NCBI RefSeq assembly: GCF_018860915.1
Contig: NZ_JAHKQD010000009.1
Location: forward strand, 298,730 to 362,729
Reading direction: 5' to 3'
Length of the DNA stretch: 64,000 bases
From: Colwellia sp. C2M11
GTDB lineage: Bacteria; Pseudomonadota; Gammaproteobacteria; Enterobacterales; Alteromonadaceae
The notes below the pieces were generated by a model. That model had not been told where the DNA came from. It ran no database searches and saw only the letters and a list, made by a program, of their open reading frames with translations. A program made the translations under genes and the position numbers. Below, in pieces: positions 32,472-42,176 of this stretch. The first letter of the stretch is position 1; every line of letters starts with the position of its first letter.

Positions 32472-33233
32472 ATGTTCAATAGCATCGAATTATATCAAGC
32501 CATTATTCTTATTGTTATAGGGTTAATGGCTGGTGTCATTAATACGCTAGCTGGCGGAGGATCGAACTTATCTTTGCCAGCGCTAATGATGTATGGTTTA
32601 CCAGCCGATGTTGCTAATGCGACGAATAGAGTTGCAGTTTTAATGCAGTCGATAACCGCTTCTCGTGGTTTTTATAAGCATGATAAAATTGATTCAGATT
32701 CTATTAAAGACAGTTTTATTCCGTTATTTTTGGGTGGTTTAGTTGGCGCAGTTACTGCTTCTTATCTTAATGTAGAGTTACTTAAGCCTTTATTGCTCGG
32801 CACTATGATTGTTGTTTCAATATGGGTAATTTTTAAAAGTGATACCAGTCCTAAAGATAACGACAAAAGAAAGAGTTGTTTTGAGAGTAAGTTAACTCTA
32901 TTAACGACTTTCGCCGCAGGTTTTTATGGTGGATTTATTCAGGCCGGTGTTGGTTTTGTTTTAATTGCCGCGTTTGTTGGCGTTTTAAATTATGATTTAT
33001 TACGTGCTAATGCAATGAAAGTAGTTGCTACCGTTATTTTTACCAGTATTGCCTTACTTGTTTTTATTGTTAGAGATCAAATTGCTTGGCTTCCTGGAGT
33101 ATTATTAGGTGTAGGCAGTATTATTGGTGCGCAAATCGGTGTTAAGTTTGCTATTGAAGTGAAAGCGAAAACATTAAAAATTATGGTTTTAGTGATGACT
33201 GTTTTTGCTAGTGTCGCTGCATTCATGCAGTAG
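32472..33233 (+). CDS. TSUP family (TauE/SafE) membrane permease
   Basis: The protein has 253 residues and about eight hydrophobic helices, with the family N-terminal motif NTLAGGGSNLSLPALM and the second-half repeat GGFIQAGVGF. The family exports or imports small organic and sulfur anions; the substrate here is unknown. It probably shares a transcript with ppnP. Confidence 0.85.
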   Translation: MFNSIELYQAIILIVIGLMAGVINTLAGGGSNLSLPALMMYGLPADVANATNRVAVLMQSITASRGFYKHDKIDSDSIKDSFIPLFLGGLVGAVTASYLNVELLKPLLLGTMIVVSIWVIFKSDTSPKDNDKRKSCFESKLTLLTTFAAGFYGGFIQAGVGFVLIAAFVGVLNYDLLRANAMKVVATVIFTSIALLVFIVRDQIAWLPGVLLGVGSIIGAQIGVKFAIEVKAKTLKIMVLVMTVFASVAAFMQ

Positions 33234-33330
33234 TCTTTCTGCAATGATATTTTTCAATAATATTATCAATATTATTCTCATAAATTATCGCGTGCCTGCG
33301 CTAAATAATACGTTTATTATATAGCCTCTA

Positions 33331-33351
33331 TCTATTATCTATTATCTATTA
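33331..33351 (+). repeat. Short tandem repeat, 3 x TCTATTA
   Basis: Three perfect 7-bp copies lie in the 296-base gap between the TSUP gene and the SPFH gene. An AT-only hairpin (AATAATATT/AATATTATT, 33256-33276) earlier in the gap may end the TSUP transcript. Nothing else is recognisable there. Confidence 0.6.
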
Positions 33352-33529
33352 CCTTCCTCTCTAGACAAGCTACGCTCAAGTGATATCTGTTATTAATATT
33401 CAGCATGGGTAAAAATAGCTGACAGTGATCCAGCTTGATGTTCTAATGGGCTTCTGATTTATTTTATTTCAATTGGAATGCTATTAATACTAATGTTGGT
33501 AGCGTAAATAATAAAAGGACTACATTTGC

Positions 33530-34504
33530 ATGCCTATATTTGAACAACTACTTACTAATCCTATACTTTGGCTTACCATCGTTATTTTATATACCTTAAA
33601 GAAGGGCATATATTTTGTTCCGCAAAACCGTGGTTATGTTATTTACACGTTAGGGAAATACAATAAAACGCTTTCAGCAGGATTAAACTTTATTATTCCT
33701 TTCGTACAATCAGTCGCTGCTGATCGTAATTTGAAAGAACAATCATTAGAAATTATTTCGCAAGCAGCGATTACCAAAGATAATATCACCTTAGAAATTG
33801 ATGGTATTTTATTTTTAAAAGTAATCGATGCTGCCGCCGCAACGAACAACATTACCGACTATAAATTATCAGTTACACAACTAGCCATGACAACTATGCG
33901 TAATGCTATTGGATCAATGGAATTAGATGAGTGTTTTCAAAATCGGGATATGATTAATGCGCAAATTTTAAATGCGATGACCGAAGCGACAGCACCATGG
34001 GGTGTTATGGTTACTCGTTACGAAATCAAAGATATTATGCCGCCACAAACAATCCGTGAAGATATGGAAAAACAAATGACAGCTGAACGTGAAAAACGTT
34101 CTGTTATTTTAACTGCTGAAGGGGTGAAAACGGCAGCAATTACTGAAGCTGAAGGGCATAAACAAGCGAGAGTATTAGATGCAGAAGCCGCTAAGGCTGA
34201 GCAAGTATTAGCAGCAGAAGCTTCGAAAGAGTCACAAGTTCTTATGGCAACAGGTAAAGCGGAAGCCATTCGTTTAGTTGCAGAAGCTGATGCTAGTGCA
34301 TTAGAAGTGGTGGGTAGTGCAGCTAATACAGATCAAGGTAAGGCCGCAGTAACTTTAACCTTAGCCCAAGACGCTATCTCTGCCCATCAAGCCATTGCGA
34401 GTGAAAGTACAGTAGTACTGACCGACGGTAAAACAGGTGATAATATTGCGAATACGGTTGCACAAGCTATTGCTGTTTCAAGTAGTTTGAAGTTAACGAG
34501 TTAG
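33530..34504 (+). CDS. SPFH/stomatin-family membrane protein (QmcA-like)
   Basis: The protein has 324 residues: a short N-terminal membrane segment (about 8-25), the SPFH/band 7 domain (about 25-185, with PQNRGYVIYTLGKYNKTL), then an Ala/Glu-rich coiled coil (185-260). It forms membrane scaffold cages in the family. The next gene is NfeD-like, the standard partner in a two-gene SPFH-NfeD operon. Confidence 0.88.
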   Translation: MPIFEQLLTNPILWLTIVILYTLKKGIYFVPQNRGYVIYTLGKYNKTLSAGLNFIIPFVQSVAADRNLKEQSLEIISQAAITKDNITLEIDGILFLKVIDAAAATNNITDYKLSVTQLAMTTMRNAIGSMELDECFQNRDMINAQILNAMTEATAPWGVMVTRYEIKDIMPPQTIREDMEKQMTAEREKRSVILTAEGVKTAAITEAEGHKQARVLDAEAAKAEQVLAAEASKESQVLMATGKAEAIRLVAEADASALEVVGSAANTDQGKAAVTLTLAQDAISAHQAIASESTVVLTDGKTGDNIANTVAQAIAVSSSLKLTS

Positions 34505-34566
34505 TTATATATTTTAGCCTAACATTGAAAATATTAGGCTTACTCTTTCTATATTAAAGAGGCATT

Positions 34567-35025
34567 ATGGAATATTTTTTAGAAAATCCCGACCACTTAT
34601 GGTATTTAATTGCGGGTCTAAGCTTTGTTATTGAGCTGAGTATTATGGGGCTGAGTGGTCCGTTATTATTTTTCGCTATAGCAAGTTTACTCACTGGTAT
34701 TCTAGTTAGCATAGGGGTTATTGATGGCTGGCAAAGTGAAGTTTTTAGTGTTGGTTTATTAACAGCATTAATCGCTTTTATTCTGTGGAAGCCATTAAAG
34801 AGATTTCAAAATACAAAAAGCAAAACCGATAACTCTAGTGATATGATTGGTTTGAAAGTACCTGCAAGTAGTGAAATAAATGCTAGTGGCGGTACTATTC
34901 GATATTCAGGTATCAACTGGCCGGCACGTTTAGCTGATGAAGCAGATGTTGAATTCATTAGCGAGAAAAGCCTTTGTCAAATTGTTGCTATTACCGGTAA
35001 TACTATGTTGGTTAAGCCGATATAA
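34567..35025 (+). CDS. NfeD-like membrane protein
   Basis: The protein has 152 residues: three hydrophobic helices in the first 85, then a small OB-fold NfeD domain (about 95-152, GLKVPASSEI...IRYSGINWPAR). This is the short NfeD form without protease domain. It follows the SPFH gene by 62 bases and is followed by a strong terminator. Confidence 0.86.
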   Translation: MEYFLENPDHLWYLIAGLSFVIELSIMGLSGPLLFFAIASLLTGILVSIGVIDGWQSEVFSVGLLTALIAFILWKPLKRFQNTKSKTDNSSDMIGLKVPASSEINASGGTIRYSGINWPARLADEADVEFISEKSLCQIVAITGNTMLVKPI

Positions 35026-35056
35026 TTGATCAATAAACATTGATATTAGTGCTAAC

Positions 35057-35086
35057 AAAAACGACGCATAAGCGTCGTTTTTTATC
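35057..35086 (+). terminator. Intrinsic terminator of the SPFH-NfeD operon
   Basis: AACGACGC and GCGTCGTT form an 8-bp stem with loop ATAA, preceded by AAAA and followed by TTTTTT. Confidence 0.88.
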
Positions 35087-35105
35087 GGTAAAATATTTTA
35101 CTATA

Positions 35106-35266
35106 TATACCCGTAATCAATGAAGATGCAGGTTTTATGTTGGGCTAAAAAGTCAGTTACTGCGTTGTGCTCAATCCCAATAGCAAGCTATTAGTCAATC
35201 ACACGCCTTGTCTCTAACATTTTATCCTCATCCTAAATTCCAGCACTTTCAATGGTCACGGGTATA
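35106..35266. repeat. 161-bp palindromic intergenic element with TATACCCGT termini
   Basis: The element begins TATACCCGT and ends ACGGGTATA, exact inverted termini. The similarity continues inward for about 29 bases with mismatches (CAATGAAGATGCAGG against the complement of CCAGCACTTTCAATG). Near the centre AATAGC and GCTATT pair, so the whole element can fold as one long interrupted hairpin. It looks like a small non-coding mobile repeat of the kind found between genes in marine gammaproteobacteria. It has only this copy in the window. Confidence 0.7.
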
Positions 35267-35321
35267 AGCCGTTGTAGCGTAGGCGAATAACCTATGCACT
35301 TATAGCAATTTCATTAGTTGG

Positions 35322-36677
35322 TTACTTAAAAATCTTATCCGCCCAACGGGCTAATCCTGACGTTACACTGCCAAAATGGTCACCGACAATAATAGGAATA
35401 TTTGGCATTTGTGCTTGGATAAACTCACTTAATACGGGCGATTTTGCGGTACCACCGGTCACAAAAATGACTTCAGGTTGACACTGTGCTTGATCAACGG
35501 CTGATTTCATTAACTCACCAATACTTTCTAATGTGCGATTATTTGCTAAGCGTAAAGTTTCTTTCGTCACTTCAGCAGACAGGCCATCGGTAATATCGTC
35601 TAAGTTAATGCTTTGTTTGTCTTGCTCAGACAAGGCTATTTTTGCTTGTTCAGCCGCATTAACTAACTGATAACTTAGTTTATGATCGTGTACTGTTATT
35701 AAACGTTCAACAACATTTTGTTCCTTAGCCTCACGAGACAATTGAACTAATTCGCGTCGATTTTGCGCACTATAAAATGCGGTTTGTTCATTAATATTAT
35801 TAATGGCTAAGGCTTGGTAAAAACTACTCGTTGGCATAGGCTTGCCTGTTTTTAATAAACTATTCATGCCCAAGCTTGGCATAATACCTTGCAGTGCTAA
35901 TTGAATGTCAAAGTCATTACCCGCCACACGTACACCACTATGAGCAAGTAAGTGTTTGGTACGGTCATCATTATTACTTAGTTCAGGCCCCATTAATAAC
36001 ATCGAGCAATCACTAGTTCCGCCACCAATATCAACCACTAATACACGTGTTTCTTTGGTTAAACTCGATTCAAATTCAAAACCCGCAGCAACAGGTTCAA
36101 ATTGAAATTCTACCTCTTTAAAACCAATACGTTTAGCCGCATTTGTGAGCACATTAATTGCTTGTCGATTGCTTTCTTCGCCATGTAAGCCTTGAAAGTT
36201 TATTGGACGTCCAATGACTGTTTTTGTTATTTCATGACCGAGTGTTGCTTCTGTGAGGTTTTTAACATTGCTCATCATTGCGGCAACAATATCTTCAAAT
36301 AATTGTATTTGTGCTGGCGCTAGGCCGCTAGCACCTAGGAAAGATTTTGGTGACTTTATATAATAACCTTCTTCCGGATCTTCCAAATACTTTTCAAGCG
36401 CTGCCTTACCAAAAACCAAGTCTGTTTCAATGCCATCAAATGCCAATTCTCGTAAGGCTCTTTGGCTTTTTTGTAGTTGAACTTGACGCTCCTTTTGAAA
36501 GTTACTTTGTTGCTCACCTTTTAATTGCTGATTTAACCAATGAGTGATGATGTCACGATCGGGAGCGTATAAATTGGATGCTATTGTATTCTTATTTAGT
36601 AGAGGAACTATTTGGGGTTGACCATTATCCATAACAGCAACACTACAATTAGATGTGCCGTAATCAAAACCTATCAT
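35322..36677 (-). CDS. yegD: Hsp70-like ATPase YegD
   Basis: A 451-residue actin/Hsp70-fold ATPase without a peptide-binding domain. Phosphate loops FDYGTSNCSVAVM and VVDIGGGTSDCSM and the adenosine motif VTGGTAKSPVL are clear. Length equals E. coli YegD (450). Its cellular role is not established. It is monocistronic. Confidence 0.9.
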   Translation of the reverse strand: MIGFDYGTSNCSVAVMDNGQPQIVPLLNKNTIASNLYAPDRDIITHWLNQQLKGEQQSNFQKERQVQLQKSQRALRELAFDGIETDLVFGKAALEKYLEDPEEGYYIKSPKSFLGASGLAPAQIQLFEDIVAAMMSNVKNLTEATLGHEITKTVIGRPINFQGLHGEESNRQAINVLTNAAKRIGFKEVEFQFEPVAAGFEFESSLTKETRVLVVDIGGGTSDCSMLLMGPELSNNDDRTKHLLAHSGVRVAGNDFDIQLALQGIMPSLGMNSLLKTGKPMPTSSFYQALAINNINEQTAFYSAQNRRELVQLSREAKEQNVVERLITVHDHKLSYQLVNAAEQAKIALSEQDKQSINLDDITDGLSAEVTKETLRLANNRTLESIGELMKSAVDQAQCQPEVIFVTGGTAKSPVLSEFIQAQMPNIPIIVGDHFGSVTSGLARWADKIFK

Positions 36678-36808
36678 TTACTACCTACTTTTATCTCTAC
36701 CAAAAACGGCCGCATAGCATACTGAGTTAATGTCTTAGGTACAAGTGCTGTATTAAGTTAAAATAGCTGTGTTAAAAAATAATATTTAAAATATAGGTAG
36801 TGATTAAT

Positions 36809-37201
36809 ATGAAGTTAAATAAAACCAGTCAAAAAATTGATAATAACATTTGTAAAGCGTTAACCATTGCCTGTGAGTCTTCTTTACATGAAGTGCCAGG
36901 ATTTGTATGGCTGACTCATAGAGCTAATTACACTAATTTTCCTGCTAGTTTGGTGATTACCTGTGTTTTTGAATTAGAGTCTGAAATTGAAGTAATGAAA
37001 GAGCAACAGCAAGATGAATTATTGCGTAATGCAATTTTAAAGCAGTTAGTGAAGGTTGGTGTTGTTTTGAAAAATATTAAACAACAAGTACACTTTGATA
37101 GCGAAGAGGCTTGCTTAAAATATCATCAAGGTGAATGGCCAAATAGATTAGCATTACCTAAAACGAAACAAAAACCTAATGCAGCGAGAAGGCCGCATTA
37201 G
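36809..37201 (+). CDS. Conserved hypothetical protein
   Basis: About 130 residues, soluble, with no signal peptide. It recalls a family of short proteins in vibrios and Shewanella with WLTHxxNYxxFP and FDSEEAC segments, which are sometimes labelled Fis-family without clear support. ATG at 36809 has an AGGTAG site; an upstream GTG at 36800 is less likely. Its last codons form half of a hairpin, CCTAATGC/GCATTAGG (37175-37202), which may help end the transcript against convergent proA. Function unknown. Confidence 0.6.
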   Translation: MKLNKTSQKIDNNICKALTIACESSLHEVPGFVWLTHRANYTNFPASLVITCVFELESEIEVMKEQQQDELLRNAILKQLVKVGVVLKNIKQQVHFDSEEACLKYHQGEWPNRLALPKTKQKPNAARRPH

Positions 37202-37231
37202 GTGATTTTAACGAATCAATAAAGCGATCAA

Positions 37232-38488
37232 TTAGTCCCTAACTTGTCCGTCACCATAAACAACAAATTTTTCTGTCGTTAATGATTCAAGCCCCATTGG
37301 ACCGTATGCATGAAGTTTACTGGTCGATATACCAATTTCTGAGCCAAGGCCTAATTGGTTACCATCAGAAAACCTAGACGAAGCATTTATCATTACCACA
37401 GAAGAGTTTATCTGACGAATAAATCGCTGAGAACGCGAAGTATCTTGCGTCACAATGACTTCAGTATGATCAGAAGTAAACTCATTGATATGAGCCACAG
37501 CATCATCATAGCTAGCAACTACTTTTACAGCAATTTCTTGCGCTAAATACTCTGCGTGATAATCATCATTAGTTGCTTGTTCTGCATTATCAAAATAACT
37601 AAGACTATTTTCACAAGCGTGAATTTTTACATTGGCAGCATTGGCTAATGCTTTAGCTGCTAATGGTAAGAATTGCTCTGCAATTTCACTATGCACTAAA
37701 ACAGTTTCTAGTGAATTACAGGCGCTTGGTCTTTGTGTTTTACCATTAACTAAAATGTTTACTGCTTTAGTTAAGTCGGCATATTTATCAATAAATAAAT
37801 GACAAACGCCTTTAAAATGCTGAATCACTGGAATACGACTGTTTTCCGTAACATAACGAATCAAGCCTTCGCCACCACGAGGAATAACTAAATCAATGGT
37901 TTCACTTTGTTTTAATAATTCTTCAATAACGCTGCGACTCGTATCAGGAATTACGCTAACAATGTTTTTATCAACACCGTGATCGGTTAACACTTTATGT
38001 AAACAATTCGCTAATGCTAAATTAGAATGAATCGCTTCAGAGCCACCGCGAAGAATAACGCCGTTACCTGACTTAATACAAAGCGCCGCTGCTTCAGCTG
38101 TTACATTTGGACGTGCTTCATAAATCATTGCAATAACCCCTAAAGGGATACGCATTTTACCTACTTGCATACCATTTGGACGTAGCGCTAAGTTAGCAAT
38201 GTCGCCAACGGGATCTGTTAAGGCGACTATTTCGCGAATAGCACTGCTGATATCTTTAATACCTTGGTCAGTTAGTAGTAGTCTATCAAGCATTGCATCA
38301 GCTAAGCCTTTTTCTCGACCTGCTTCAATGTCTTTACTATTTTCGCTAATGATTTCAGTACTATTTGCTTCTATAGCGTCAGCTATTGCGTTTAACAATG
38401 CATTCTTTTCAATGGTTGTTAGCTGTGCGGCTACTCGGCTAGCAACTTTTGCATTCGTTGCCATTGTCGCCATATTAAATTGGTGCAT
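37232..38488 (-). CDS. proA: Glutamate-5-semialdehyde dehydrogenase ProA
   Basis: About 418 residues, NADPH-dependent, the second step of proline synthesis. The catalytic cysteine is in RPSACNSLETVL, and IPRGGEGLIRYV is typical. The open frame runs to 38512, but ATG at 38488 with AAGGAAC upstream gives the usual length. It overlaps the end of proB by 14 bases, so the two are coupled. Confidence 0.96.
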   Translation of the reverse strand: MHQFNMATMATNAKVASRVAAQLTTIEKNALLNAIADAIEANSTEIISENSKDIEAGREKGLADAMLDRLLLTDQGIKDISSAIREIVALTDPVGDIANLALRPNGMQVGKMRIPLGVIAMIYEARPNVTAEAAALCIKSGNGVILRGGSEAIHSNLALANCLHKVLTDHGVDKNIVSVIPDTSRSVIEELLKQSETIDLVIPRGGEGLIRYVTENSRIPVIQHFKGVCHLFIDKYADLTKAVNILVNGKTQRPSACNSLETVLVHSEIAEQFLPLAAKALANAANVKIHACENSLSYFDNAEQATNDDYHAEYLAQEIAVKVVASYDDAVAHINEFTSDHTEVIVTQDTSRSQRFIRQINSSVVMINASSRFSDGNQLGLGSEIGISTSKLHAYGPMGLESLTTEKFVVYGDGQVRD

Positions 38489-39653
38489 TTGTTTTAGTTC
38501 CTTTTTCTTCACTGTTTTTAGGGGCTACTTTTGCTGGTTTAACTTCAACATTTTGTTCAAGAATAACCATGTCATCACGATGTATAACTACATCACCTTC
38601 TTCATGCCCTAAGATAAGTTTAATTTCATCACTGTGTTTGCCCTTGATACGCTTTAACTCTTTATTGCTATATTGAGTGATACCTTTAGCAATAATGGTT
38701 TTAGTTTGTTGATCAACAAGGTCAACACAATCACCAACGTCAAAGCTTCTGGCGACAGATTTTATGCCAATAGGTAATAATGAAGCGCCTTTGTTTAGTA
38801 AGGCGTTAACTGCGCCTTTGTCTAGGGTGATTCTACCGTGACTTTTTACGGTGTGTTTAAGCCAATGTTTTTTAGCTCTAATAGTATTTTTATCGGCAGA
38901 AAAGCGTGTGCCAGGATTTATTTGTCTGATTAATGAGCTAAATACTTCGCTTTTAGTACCATTGAGAATATAAGTATTAATGCCATGCTCAGTTGCTTTT
39001 TCTGCGGCTTCTATTTTTGTTTTCATGCCACCCGTAGATAAATGATTGCGGCTAGTGCCAGCCATAGCATATATCTCGTCAGTGATTTCATCGATTATGG
39101 GGATAAGTACCGCGTCATCGTGGATGTTAGGATCTTTAGTAAATACGCCATCAATGTCACTTAAAATAAACAAGCTATCAGCTTCACACACTTGTGCTAC
39201 TAGGGCTGAAAGGTTGTCGTTATCACCTACTTTTAGATCTTCAGTGGTTACCGTATCGTTTTCATTAACGATAGGAATAATGCCATTCTCTAATTGAATT
39301 TGAATGGTATCTCTGATGGAAATATACCGTTCTCGATCTTCTAGATCATCTTGCGTGATTAATATTTGGCTGCAAGGAATATCAAAAAAACGTTGCCAGT
39401 TCGCCATCATTTTCATTTGACCAACACTCGACATGGCTTTCTTTACTGATGGAGATAATTCAGGACTGCCGTGTCGAATAACTGTGCGACCAGCGGCAAC
39501 ACCGCCAGAAGATACGAGAATCACTTCTTTGCCTTGTTGATGGCATTTAGTGATGAATTGAGCAATGGCTAGAATATATTGCCCACTACAACCAGTTTTT
39601 GATGGTGCTACTAAGGCGCTACCGACTTTAATTACAGCACGATTAAAATTCAT
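38475..39653 (-). CDS. proB: Glutamate 5-kinase ProB
   Basis: The protein has 392 residues: an amino acid kinase domain (about 1-260, starting KVGSALVAP with VSSGGVAAG) and a C-terminal PUA domain (about 278-355). It phosphorylates glutamate and is normally feedback-inhibited by proline. A Lys-rich tail of about 25 residues beyond the E. coli length overlaps proA. A near-ideal AGGAGG lies before the ATG. Confidence 0.96.
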   Translation of the reverse strand: MNFNRAVIKVGSALVAPSKTGCSGQYILAIAQFITKCHQQGKEVILVSSGGVAAGRTVIRHGSPELSPSVKKAMSSVGQMKMMANWQRFFDIPCSQILITQDDLEDRERYISIRDTIQIQLENGIIPIVNENDTVTTEDLKVGDNDNLSALVAQVCEADSLFILSDIDGVFTKDPNIHDDAVLIPIIDEITDEIYAMAGTSRNHLSTGGMKTKIEAAEKATEHGINTYILNGTKSEVFSSLIRQINPGTRFSADKNTIRAKKHWLKHTVKSHGRITLDKGAVNALLNKGASLLPIGIKSVARSFDVGDCVDLVDQQTKTIIAKGITQYSNKELKRIKGKHSDEIKLILGHEEGDVVIHRDDMVILEQNVEVKPAKVAPKNSEEKGTKTNAPI

Positions 39654-39716
39654 TTTTCCTCCTGTTATGATTTAACTATTTACAGTATGATGAAAACGAG
39701 GTAGTCATTCAACTTA

Positions 39717-39750
39717 TATAGCGAAAAAGGCGCTATAACGTTAGACGTTA
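39717..39750 (-). promoter_or_regulatory. Two adjacent palindromes upstream of proB
   Basis: TATAGCG / CGCTATA (39717-39737, 7-base centre) is followed by TAACGT / ACGTTA (39736-39750, 3-base centre). They lie 60-100 bases before proB and could be operators or stem-loops in the proB leader. Their role is unknown. Confidence 0.4.
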
Positions 39751-39875
39751 TTGTGATCCTAAATAGCAATAAAGCATATCTTGTTACTATATCGTAATTA
39801 ACAATACAATTTACTGGCAAAGCATGATTAAATATAGTTAATTTTTCTTTGGTTAACTGTTTATAATTTTTTAAC

Positions 39876-40787
39876 ATGCTAAATTTATTACCCGCACCAT
39901 TTCTTGGACTACTTTCTTTTATTTTTTATGCCCTTAACACTATTTTTTGGGTTGTTCCTATTGTTATTTTTTCATTATTTAAAGCTTTAATACCGTTAAA
40001 TTTTTCTCAAAAGATTTTTAGCTATTTATTAGATTTAATGGCAAGTAATTGGGTTGCTATTAACACGATCAATCAAAAATTATTTACTAAGGTAAAACTT
40101 CATGTAACCGGTTTAGAAGAGCTGAGCACGAAAGACTGGTATTTAGTGTTAGCTAATCATCAGAGCTGGGTTGATATTATTGTGCTGCAGCGAATATTGC
40201 ATGGCAAAATACCTTTTTTGAAGTTCTTTTTAAAAAGAGAGTTGCTTTATGTCCCTATTCTAGGATTAGCATGGTGGGCATTAGATTTTCCTTTTATGAA
40301 ACGTTATAGCCAGTCATTTTTGAAAAAAAATCCTCACCTAAGAGGTAAAGACCTAGAGACAACACGTAAGGCTTGTGAAAAATTTAAGCATAAACCCGTT
40401 AGCGTAATGAGTTTTATCGAAGGAACGCGCTTTACGCAAGCTAAACACGATAAGCAAAATTCACCATTTAATCATTTGCTTAAACCTAAAGCTGGTGGTG
40501 TGGCTTTTGTACTTGATGCCATGGGCGAGTATTTAACCACCATTGTTGATGTAACTATTTATTACCCAGACGGAATTCCTAGCTTTTGGGACTTTTTGTG
40601 TGGTCGTGTTAAAGATGTGTATATTGAAATTAATACATTTGACATTAACAGTGAGCTTAGTGGTGACTACATGAATGATAGAGCTCATAAAATTGCTTTT
40701 CAAAAGTGGTTAACGCAATTTTGGCATGAGAAAGACGCTAGACTTCTCAATTTAAAGAAAAATTCGTCATCTGATATTGATAAATAA
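39876..40787 (+). CDS. 1-acyl-glycerol-phosphate acyltransferase family protein (YihG-like)
   Basis: The protein has 303 residues with an N-terminal membrane helix (about 5-40) and the PlsC acyltransferase motifs NHQSWVD (HX4D) and FIEGTRFT. It probably acylates lysophosphatidate or a related lipid at the inner membrane. Its length and EGTRFT motif match E. coli YihG. A mechanosensitive channel gene follows after nine bases. Confidence 0.86.
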   Translation: MLNLLPAPFLGLLSFIFYALNTIFWVVPIVIFSLFKALIPLNFSQKIFSYLLDLMASNWVAINTINQKLFTKVKLHVTGLEELSTKDWYLVLANHQSWVDIIVLQRILHGKIPFLKFFLKRELLYVPILGLAWWALDFPFMKRYSQSFLKKNPHLRGKDLETTRKACEKFKHKPVSVMSFIEGTRFTQAKHDKQNSPFNHLLKPKAGGVAFVLDAMGEYLTTIVDVTIYYPDGIPSFWDFLCGRVKDVYIEINTFDINSELSGDYMNDRAHKIAFQKWLTQFWHEKDARLLNLKKNSSSDIDK

Positions 40788-40796
40788 GGGACTAAT

Positions 40797-42053
40797 ATGA
40801 ATGAATTAATTATGACTTGGCTGGCCGAGCAAGGAGTTAATAAAAATTACCTTGAAATGAGTGCAATGGTATTAGGTTTAACTTTTATTATATTTACGGC
40901 AACGATTAGCTATTACATTGCTAAAACTCAAGTGATTAACGTTGTTCATAAACTGATTGTTAAAACAAAAAACACTTGGGATGACGCGTTAATTGAACAT
41001 AATGTCTTAACGCGATTTACCTTATTATTACCTTTTATATTAATATTATTTTTAACACCATTAGTTTTTCCAAGCGAACTTATAATAGCCGATTTGTTAG
41101 TATTGTTTGCGAAAGTATTTTTAACCTTTCAAATAGCTCGAAGTATCAGTGCTGTATTAAATGTTAGCAAATGCTTATACGGTGAAACAGCTAAACAAAA
41201 ATATTTGCCACTGAATGCTATTATTCAAGTGATCAAATTAGTTATCTATTTAGTGGCTGTGATTGTAATTATTGCATTAATTTTAGATCGTTCACCTGTT
41301 TATTTATTGAGTGGTTTAGGTGCTTTAACCGCGGTGTTAATTTTAGTGTTTCAAGATACGATCAAAGGGTTAGTTGCTAGTATTCAAATTTCAGCAAACA
41401 AAATGGTTGTTGCGGGAGATTGGATTGAACTACCTAAATATGGGGCTGATGGCGATGTTATTGAAATAGGCTTAAATACAGTAAAAGTACAAAATTTTGA
41501 TAAAACGATTACAACAGTACCAACTTATGCTTTGATAAGTGATTCGTTTAAAAACTGGCGTAATATGTACCATACTGGTGCTAGACGTATAAAACGAACG
41601 TTAATTATAGATATCAGCAGTATTGATTTTTATTCATTAGAAAAAATAGACTTTTTAGCTAGCACTAGCTTATTAAAGTCTTATTTAACCGATAAAAAGC
41701 AAAGGCTTGAAGATGAAAATAAAGCGTTAGATCAAGATGGGCGTTTAAATGACATTGATAGCCGACAATTAACGAACATTGGCACATTTCGCGCTTATAT
41801 TGAAATGTATTTACATCAAAATACGAATATTCGAAATGACTTAACTTGTATGGTGAGGCAGTTGCCTGCGACTGAAAGTGGCTTACCTTTAGAATTATAC
41901 TGCTTTGCTAATTCAACAGATTGGAAAGTATATGAAGGTATTCAAGCAGATGTGTTCGATCATTTATTTGCTATTGCTCCACATTTTGATTTACGTATAT
42001 TTCAAAACCCTACAGGGCATGATTGGAAAAATGCATTAAATAATAACGCCTAA
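40797..42053 (+). CDS. MscS-family mechanosensitive channel (YbdG-like)
   Basis: A 418-residue membrane protein with about five helices in the first 190 residues, then the MscS pore and beta domain (GALTAVLILVFQDTIKGLVA...GDWIELPKYGADGDV). Length and the large C-terminal domain resemble E. coli YbdG, which takes part in osmotic downshock. It is likely cotranscribed with the acyltransferase. Confidence 0.86.
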   Translation: MNELIMTWLAEQGVNKNYLEMSAMVLGLTFIIFTATISYYIAKTQVINVVHKLIVKTKNTWDDALIEHNVLTRFTLLLPFILILFLTPLVFPSELIIADLLVLFAKVFLTFQIARSISAVLNVSKCLYGETAKQKYLPLNAIIQVIKLVIYLVAVIVIIALILDRSPVYLLSGLGALTAVLILVFQDTIKGLVASIQISANKMVVAGDWIELPKYGADGDVIEIGLNTVKVQNFDKTITTVPTYALISDSFKNWRNMYHTGARRIKRTLIIDISSIDFYSLEKIDFLASTSLLKSYLTDKKQRLEDENKALDQDGRLNDIDSRQLTNIGTFRAYIEMYLHQNTNIRNDLTCMVRQLPATESGLPLELYCFANSTDWKVYEGIQADVFDHLFAIAPHFDLRIFQNPTGHDWKNALNNNA

Positions 42054-42176
42054 CAAGTATGTTATTTTTACCGAGAGCCTTTCTTAATCACGTGGCTAAT
42101 GCGGCATAATAAGAAAAGGCGGAATAGTGTTAGCTATATCCGCCAATCGCCTTTAGATTTTTATATAAAATTTAGT

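Noticed and set aside
33327..33351. Start of a CRISPR-like array
   Set aside because: Only three contiguous 7-bp units with no spacers; it is a simple tandem repeat.
42077..42144. Terminators between the mechanosensitive channel gene and ahpC
   Set aside because: Two inverted repeats (GCCTTTCTT/AAGAAAAGGC and GGCGGA/TCCGCC) are present, but neither is followed by a T-run, so I did not call a terminator.
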